Below are positions 21,692 to 25,341 of a stretch of DNA of 25,341 nucleotides, piece by piece. Below the pieces are notes generated by a model, which saw nothing but the letters and a program-made list of their open reading frames with translations, made no database searches and was not told where the DNA came from. The stretch spans positions 1 through 25,341 of the forward strand of contig CAMBJN010000004.1 in NCBI GenBank assembly GCA_945867755.1, in the 5' to 3' direction. Position numbers and translations under genes: made by a program. Numbering within the stretch: position 1 is the stretch's first letter; each line of letters starts with the position of its first letter. Origin of the DNA: Polynucleobacter meluiroseus. GTDB taxonomy: Bacteria > Pseudomonadota > Gammaproteobacteria > Burkholderiales > Burkholderiaceae.

Positions 21692-23749
21692 ATGAGTAAC
21701 ATTCAACTCGGACTATATTTAGTTTTAGCCTGCGGTCTTGCTGCAGTTCTTTATGGATTTATTGTCAGAAGCTGGATTCTTTCACAGGATGCTGGCAATC
21801 CCAGGATGCAAGAAATCGCTGGCGCCATTCAGCAAGGAGCCCGAGCCTACCTAACAAGACAATACAAAACAATTGCAATAGTCGGAGTTGTTTTAGCCGT
21901 ATTCATTGCAATTTTTCTAGATCTAAATACTGCGATAGGCTTCGTCATTGGCGCATTTCTTTCTGGCGCCTGCGGCTTTATTGGTATGAATGTATCTGTT
22001 AAAGCCAACGTTAGAACTGCACAAGCTGCTACCAAAGGTTTGAATGAAGCGCTGAATGTTGCTTTTAAAGGCGGCGCAATCACAGGCATGTTGGTTGTTG
22101 GTTTAGGCCTACTTGGCGTCACCCTTTTCTATATTTGGTTATCCAGTCAAAACATCGCTACAAGCTTAGATGTTTTGTTAAAACCATTACTAGGATTTGC
22201 ATTTGGCTCATCACTTATATCAATTTTCGCAAGATTGGGTGGCGGTATTTTTACCAAGGGTGCAGACGTAGGTGCAGACTTGGTTGGTAAGGTTGAAGCA
22301 GGTATTCCAGAAGACGACCCACGCAATCCAGCAGTCATTGCTGACAACGTGGGTGACAACGTGGGTGACTGTGCAGGTATGGCGGCCGACCTATTCGAAA
22401 CTTATGCAGTGACCATCATCGCCACCATGGTACTGGGTGCATTAATGATTAAGTCAGCCGCTCTTGAAGCTGTGATTTATCCCCTGGTATTAGGTGGTGT
22501 ATCAATCATTGCATCCATTATTGGTTGTAGCTTTGTTAAGGCTACGCCTGGTATGAAAAATGTTATGCCAGCTCTTTATAAAGGTTTAATCATTGCTGGC
22601 GTTCTTTCACTCATTGCCTTTTACTTTGTAACAATTTGGTTAATTCCTGATGATGTTTTAGGTGCTGCTGGCAGCCAGATGCGTTTATTTGGAGCGACAG
22701 TCGTCGGACTTTTACTAACAGGTGTATTAGTTTGGGTAACCGAGTACTACACAGGCACTGACTTCAAACCAGTACAACACATTGCCGAAGCATCTACCAA
22801 AGGGCACGGCACAAACATCATCGCCGGTCTAGGTATTTCGATGAAATCAACTGCCTGGCCAGTCTTATTTATTTGTTTATCAATCTACTCGGCTTACGCA
22901 TTGGCTGGCATTTACGGTATTGCTGTGGCTGCTACTGCAATGCTTTCAATGGCAGGCATTGTTGTGGCTTTAGATGCCTACGGCCCTATCACAGACAATG
23001 CTGGTGGTATCGCAGAGATGGCTGAATTACCAGACTCTGTGCGCGACATCACAGACCCATTGGATGCTGTTGGTAATACAACCAAAGCTGTGACCAAGGG
23101 TTATGCAATTGGCTCTGCTGGCTTAGCAGCTTTGGTTTTGTTTGCTGACTATACGCACACACTAGAAACTGCTGGCCATCGTGTCACATTTGACTTATCA
23201 AATCACATGGTGATTATTGGCCTCTTCATTGGTGGTTTGATTCCCTACCTATTTGGCGCTATGGCCATGGAAGCTGTGGGTAGAAGTGCCGGCGCTGTGG
23301 TCGAAGAAGTTCGTCGTCAATTCAGAGAAATTCCAGGCATCATGGATGGCACTGGCAAACCTGAATACGGCAGAGCTGTAGACATGCTAACCACAGCTGC
23401 AATTAAAGAAATGATCGTCCCATCACTTTTACCTGTAGTGGCACCAATTTTGGTTGGCTTACTTCTTGGGCCAGCAGCATTAGGTGGCTTATTGATGGGT
23501 ACCATCATCACTGGTTTATTTGTCGCTATCTCCATGTGTACTGGTGGTGGAGCTTGGGATAATGCTAAGAAATATATTGAAGATGGTTACCACGGCGGAA
23601 AAGGGTCGGAAGCACATAAAGCAGCTGTGACTGGTGACACTGTAGGTGACCCCTACAAAGATACAGCCGGTCCAGCCATTAACCCGCTCATCAAGATCAT
23701 TAATATTGTGGCCCTTTTAATCGTGCCATTGATCCCATTAGCGAAATAA
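21692..23749 (+). CDS. hppA: K+-independent proton-pumping membrane pyrophosphatase
   Basis: HppA is a polytopic inner-membrane enzyme that couples pyrophosphate hydrolysis to proton export. In this 685-aa protein about 16 hydrophobic helices carry the cytosolic active-site motifs DVGADLVGK (192-200), EDDPRNPAVIADNVG and DNVGDNVGDCAGM (218-230), and the C-terminal GDTVGDPYKDTAGP with Asp/Lys ligands. The segment GNTTKAVT (461-468) has Lys and Thr where K+-dependent enzymes have Ala and Gly/Ala. This is the diagnostic pair for the K+-independent H+-pumping subclass, like that of Rhodospirillum rubrum. GGAG lies 9 nt before the ATG. It is divergent from soluble ppa and ends at a strong terminator. 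Na+ pumping is unlikely, because Na+-pumping enzymes are of the K+-dependent type. Confidence 0.96.
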   Translation: MSNIQLGLYLVLACGLAAVLYGFIVRSWILSQDAGNPRMQEIAGAIQQGARAYLTRQYKTIAIVGVVLAVFIAIFLDLNTAIGFVIGAFLSGACGFIGMNVSVKANVRTAQAATKGLNEALNVAFKGGAITGMLVVGLGLLGVTLFYIWLSSQNIATSLDVLLKPLLGFAFGSSLISIFARLGGGIFTKGADVGADLVGKVEAGIPEDDPRNPAVIADNVGDNVGDCAGMAADLFETYAVTIIATMVLGALMIKSAALEAVIYPLVLGGVSIIASIIGCSFVKATPGMKNVMPALYKGLIIAGVLSLIAFYFVTIWLIPDDVLGAAGSQMRLFGATVVGLLLTGVLVWVTEYYTGTDFKPVQHIAEASTKGHGTNIIAGLGISMKSTAWPVLFICLSIYSAYALAGIYGIAVAATAMLSMAGIVVALDAYGPITDNAGGIAEMAELPDSVRDITDPLDAVGNTTKAVTKGYAIGSAGLAALVLFADYTHTLETAGHRVTFDLSNHMVIIGLFIGGLIPYLFGAMAMEAVGRSAGAVVEEVRRQFREIPGIMDGTGKPEYGRAVDMLTTAAIKEMIVPSLLPVVAPILVGLLLGPAALGGLLMGTIITGLFVAISMCTGGGAWDNAKKYIEDGYHGGKGSEAHKAAVTGDTVGDPYKDTAGPAINPLIKIINIVALLIVPLIPLAK

Positions 23750-23770
23750 TTATTAACAAAATCAACACTT

Positions 23771-23795
23771 AACGGGGGCTTGCCCCCGTTTTTCA
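23771..23795 (+). terminator. Intrinsic terminator of hppA
   Basis: An 8-bp stem AACGGGGG / CCCCCGTT has loop CTTG (23779-23782) and is followed by TTTTT. It lies 22 nt past the stop codon. Confidence 0.88.
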
Positions 23796-23908
23796 TTCTG
23801 CATCGCAGCAATTCATCATGATGTATGGCATAATCCGGCCTATAGTATGAAACATCGCCCCCAGCCAGAGTTCTGAATTAGAGAACATCATGCCTTTTTG
23901 TTTGTCTG

Positions 23909-23964
23909 TTGGTCGATGCCTTAATTGACCAAACCACAGAAAGGACATCCCTCCTAAGGGATGT
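23909..23964 (+). promoter_or_regulatory. Structured 5' leader of the DEAD-box helicase gene with RBS-masking hairpin
   Basis: Two inverted repeats lie just upstream of the helicase start. The first is TTGGTC / GACCAA (23909-23914, 23927-23932). The second is a perfect 8-bp stem ACATCCCT / AGGGATGT (23945-23952, 23957-23964) with loop CCTA. The 3' arm of the second includes the only good Shine-Dalgarno, AAGGGA (23956-23961), so ribosome access would depend on melting the hairpin or on a protein that opens it. Confidence 0.55.
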
Positions 23965-23972
23965 GCGTGACT

Positions 23973-25341
23973 ATGACTATTAGTTTTAAAGAAATGGGCT
24001 TAGCCCAACCCCTACTTCAAGCAACTGAAGCTCTTGGCTATACACAGGCTACTCCTGTACAAGAAAAAGTGATCCCTGCTGCCTTAATCGGTGGTGACTG
24101 GATGGTGAGCAGCCAAACAGGTAGTGGAAAAACAGCTGCCTTCTTATTGCCTTTATTAAATCAATTGCTAGCGGCTAATCCAAATGGCAAGCCTGTTCCA
24201 GGTCGTGCTGAGCCACAAGTATTGGTTTTATGTCCGACACGGGAACTTGCACAGCAAGTTACTGCAGATGCCATTAACTTGGTTAAGTTTGCTCGCGGTA
24301 TCCGCATTGCAACCATCATGGGTGGCATGCCTTACGGTAAACAAATTTCTCAAATCAAAGGTGCCAACCTAGTGGTTGCAACACCTGGTCGTTTATTGGA
24401 CTTGAGTAACAGCCGTTCAATTCGCTTAGACAAAGTGAAATGTATGATCATTGATGAAGCTGACCGCATGTTGGATCTTGGTTTCCAAGACGACATCGAA
24501 GCTATCCATCAATTATGTTCAGATCGTGGTCAAACATTGATGTTCTCAGCAACTTTTGCTCCGCGCATCATGCAATTAGCCACAAGCCTCATGAACAATC
24601 CTGGTCGTATTGAATTGGCCAATGCTCATGACAAGCATGAAAATATTTCTCAAACATTGCATTGGGCTGACAGCGTTGCTCACAAGCATAAATTGTTGAG
24701 CCATTGGTTATCAGACCCAACCATGGAACAAGCTGTGGTGTTTGCTAGTACTCAGGTAGATAGCGAAGCAATTGCTGACTCATTGCGTGCCGACGGACAT
24801 GATGCAACAGCTCTACACGGTGCAATGCCTCAAGCTGTTCGTAATCGTCGCCTGCAATCATTGCGCAAAGGTCAAACTCGTATCTTGGTAGCAACAGATG
24901 TGGCTGCTCGTGGTATTGACGTTCCGACCATCACGCACGTGATCAACTTTGGTTTGCCAATGAAAGCTGAAGATTATGTGCACCGTATTGGTCGTACAGG
25001 CCGCGCTGGTCGCAGTGGTGTAGCCATCACTTTGGCTGAACACCGCGATCGCTCAAAGATTCGTGCCATTGAACAGTACACACAACAGCCATTACAAGCT
25101 GAAGTGATTCCTGGTCTTGAGCCTTCAGAAAAATCACGCAAGCCATCATCTCGTCCAGGCGCTGGTCGCCCAGGTAGATCTTTTGGCGGCAAAGGTGCAA
25201 GCAATGCATCTAATCGTCATGGCCAAGGTCAAGGTTTCGGCCAAGGCCAGAGTCAGGGCCAAACTGAAGGTAAGACATTCAAGCAAAATCATTTTGCAAA
25301 GCCAGTAGGTCCTAAGTTTGCTGGTTCAGGCAAGCCTTCTT
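23973..25341 (+). CDS. rhlE: DEAD-box RNA helicase (RhlE-like), 3'-truncated by window edge
   Basis: This is an ATP-dependent RNA helicase acting in ribosome assembly, RNA decay or cold adaptation. The frame runs from ATG 23973 to the last base without a stop, giving 456 codons. Motifs appear in order: Q motif GYTQATPVQ (22-30), motif I TGSGKT (49-54), PTRELAQQ, TPGR, DEAD in IIDEADRMLDLGF, SAT, then the second RecA domain with VVFAST, ATDVAARGID and HRIGRTGRAG. After the core comes a low-complexity basic tail rich in G, Q, S, K and R (GQGQGFGQGQSQGQ), typical of the RNA-binding tails of RhlE-type proteins. In-frame GTG at 23967 (better spaced from AAGGGA) and ATG at 23961 are alternative starts. 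The upstream hairpin suggests regulated translation. The rhlE name is by resemblance among several related DEAD-box families. Confidence 0.93.
   Translation, partial: MTISFKEMGLAQPLLQATEALGYTQATPVQEKVIPAALIGGDWMVSSQTGSGKTAAFLLPLLNQLLAANPNGKPVPGRAEPQVLVLCPTRELAQQVTADAINLVKFARGIRIATIMGGMPYGKQISQIKGANLVVATPGRLLDLSNSRSIRLDKVKCMIIDEADRMLDLGFQDDIEAIHQLCSDRGQTLMFSATFAPRIMQLATSLMNNPGRIELANAHDKHENISQTLHWADSVAHKHKLLSHWLSDPTMEQAVVFASTQVDSEAIADSLRADGHDATALHGAMPQAVRNRRLQSLRKGQTRILVATDVAARGIDVPTITHVINFGLPMKAEDYVHRIGRTGRAGRSGVAITLAEHRDRSKIRAIEQYTQQPLQAEVIPGLEPSEKSRKPSSRPGAGRPGRSFGGKGASNASNRHGQGQGFGQGQSQGQTEGKTFKQNHFAKPVGPKFAGSGKPS

Noticed and set aside
22342..22365. Exact 12-bp tandem repeat GACAACGTGGGT inside hppA
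   Set aside because: It encodes the repeated DNVG of the conserved DNVGDNVGDCAGM active-site motif, found throughout the family, so it is protein constraint rather than a mobile or variable repeat.
25117..25308. Frames overlapping the Gly/Gln-rich tail of the DEAD-box helicase
   Set aside because: The helicase frame is continuous through here and low-complexity composition keeps other frames open by chance.

Overview
The window reads as core chromosome of a low-to-mid GC betaproteobacterium (mid-40s percent GC by eye). The best guess is a Polynucleobacter-like freshwater member of the Burkholderiaceae. This rests on protein character (K+-independent proton-pumping pyrophosphatase, GlnB-type PII, HU, a Dps and PanD of proteobacterial type) and on the trxB / ftsK-lolA-serS neighbourhood, not on a database search. 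No phage, insertion sequence, CRISPR array or obvious transferred island is visible.

Layout: (1) 1-1505: the 3' part of a ZIP-family metal transporter (its start lies outside the window), a Dps ferritin-like protein, a short untranslated stretch, a strong bidirectional terminator and tRNA-Ser(UGA) on the minus strand. (2) 1591-4573: pgi and a phosphomannomutase/phosphoglucomutase, a sugar-phosphate pair followed by two hairpin terminators. (3) 4586-6314: panD on the minus strand, then three bactofilin genes (two plus, one minus, convergent on a shared terminator). (4) 6427-11811: the de novo NAD genes nadA and nadC on plus, with nadB converging from the minus strand behind prfC. (5) 11869-13113: a PCC-motif SAM methyltransferase converging on the HU gene. 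(6) 13324-18757: serS, lolA and ftsK on minus, with trxB divergent from ftsK; this is the enterobacterial trxB-lrp-ftsK-lolA-rarA-serS order without lrp and rarA. (7) 18889-21488: ppa, nadE and glnB on minus. (8) 21692-25341: the membrane pyrophosphatase hppA, then a DEAD-box RNA helicase that runs off the end of the window.

The themes are NAD synthesis (aspartate to nicotinate mononucleotide by NadB, NadA and NadC; amidation by NadE), pyrophosphate removal (soluble Ppa and membrane HppA face each other across one intergenic region), envelope and cell-shape proteins (bactofilins, LolA, FtsK) and nitrogen signalling (GlnB next to glutamine-dependent NadE).

The genes themselves are ordinary. 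The observations worth a second look are in the control sequences. The ppa terminator hairpin overlaps the nadE ribosome binding site and start codon. A hairpin masks the Shine-Dalgarno of the DEAD-box helicase. Three genes (pgi, nadA, trxB) have a -10 hexamer ending exactly 6 nt before the ATG and no Shine-Dalgarno, which suggests leaderless mRNAs. A perfect 14-bp palindrome lies in the hppA upstream region. Several starts were moved downstream from the longest reading frame on RBS or family grounds (dps, the second bactofilin, nadB, prfC, lolA, ftsK, glnB).
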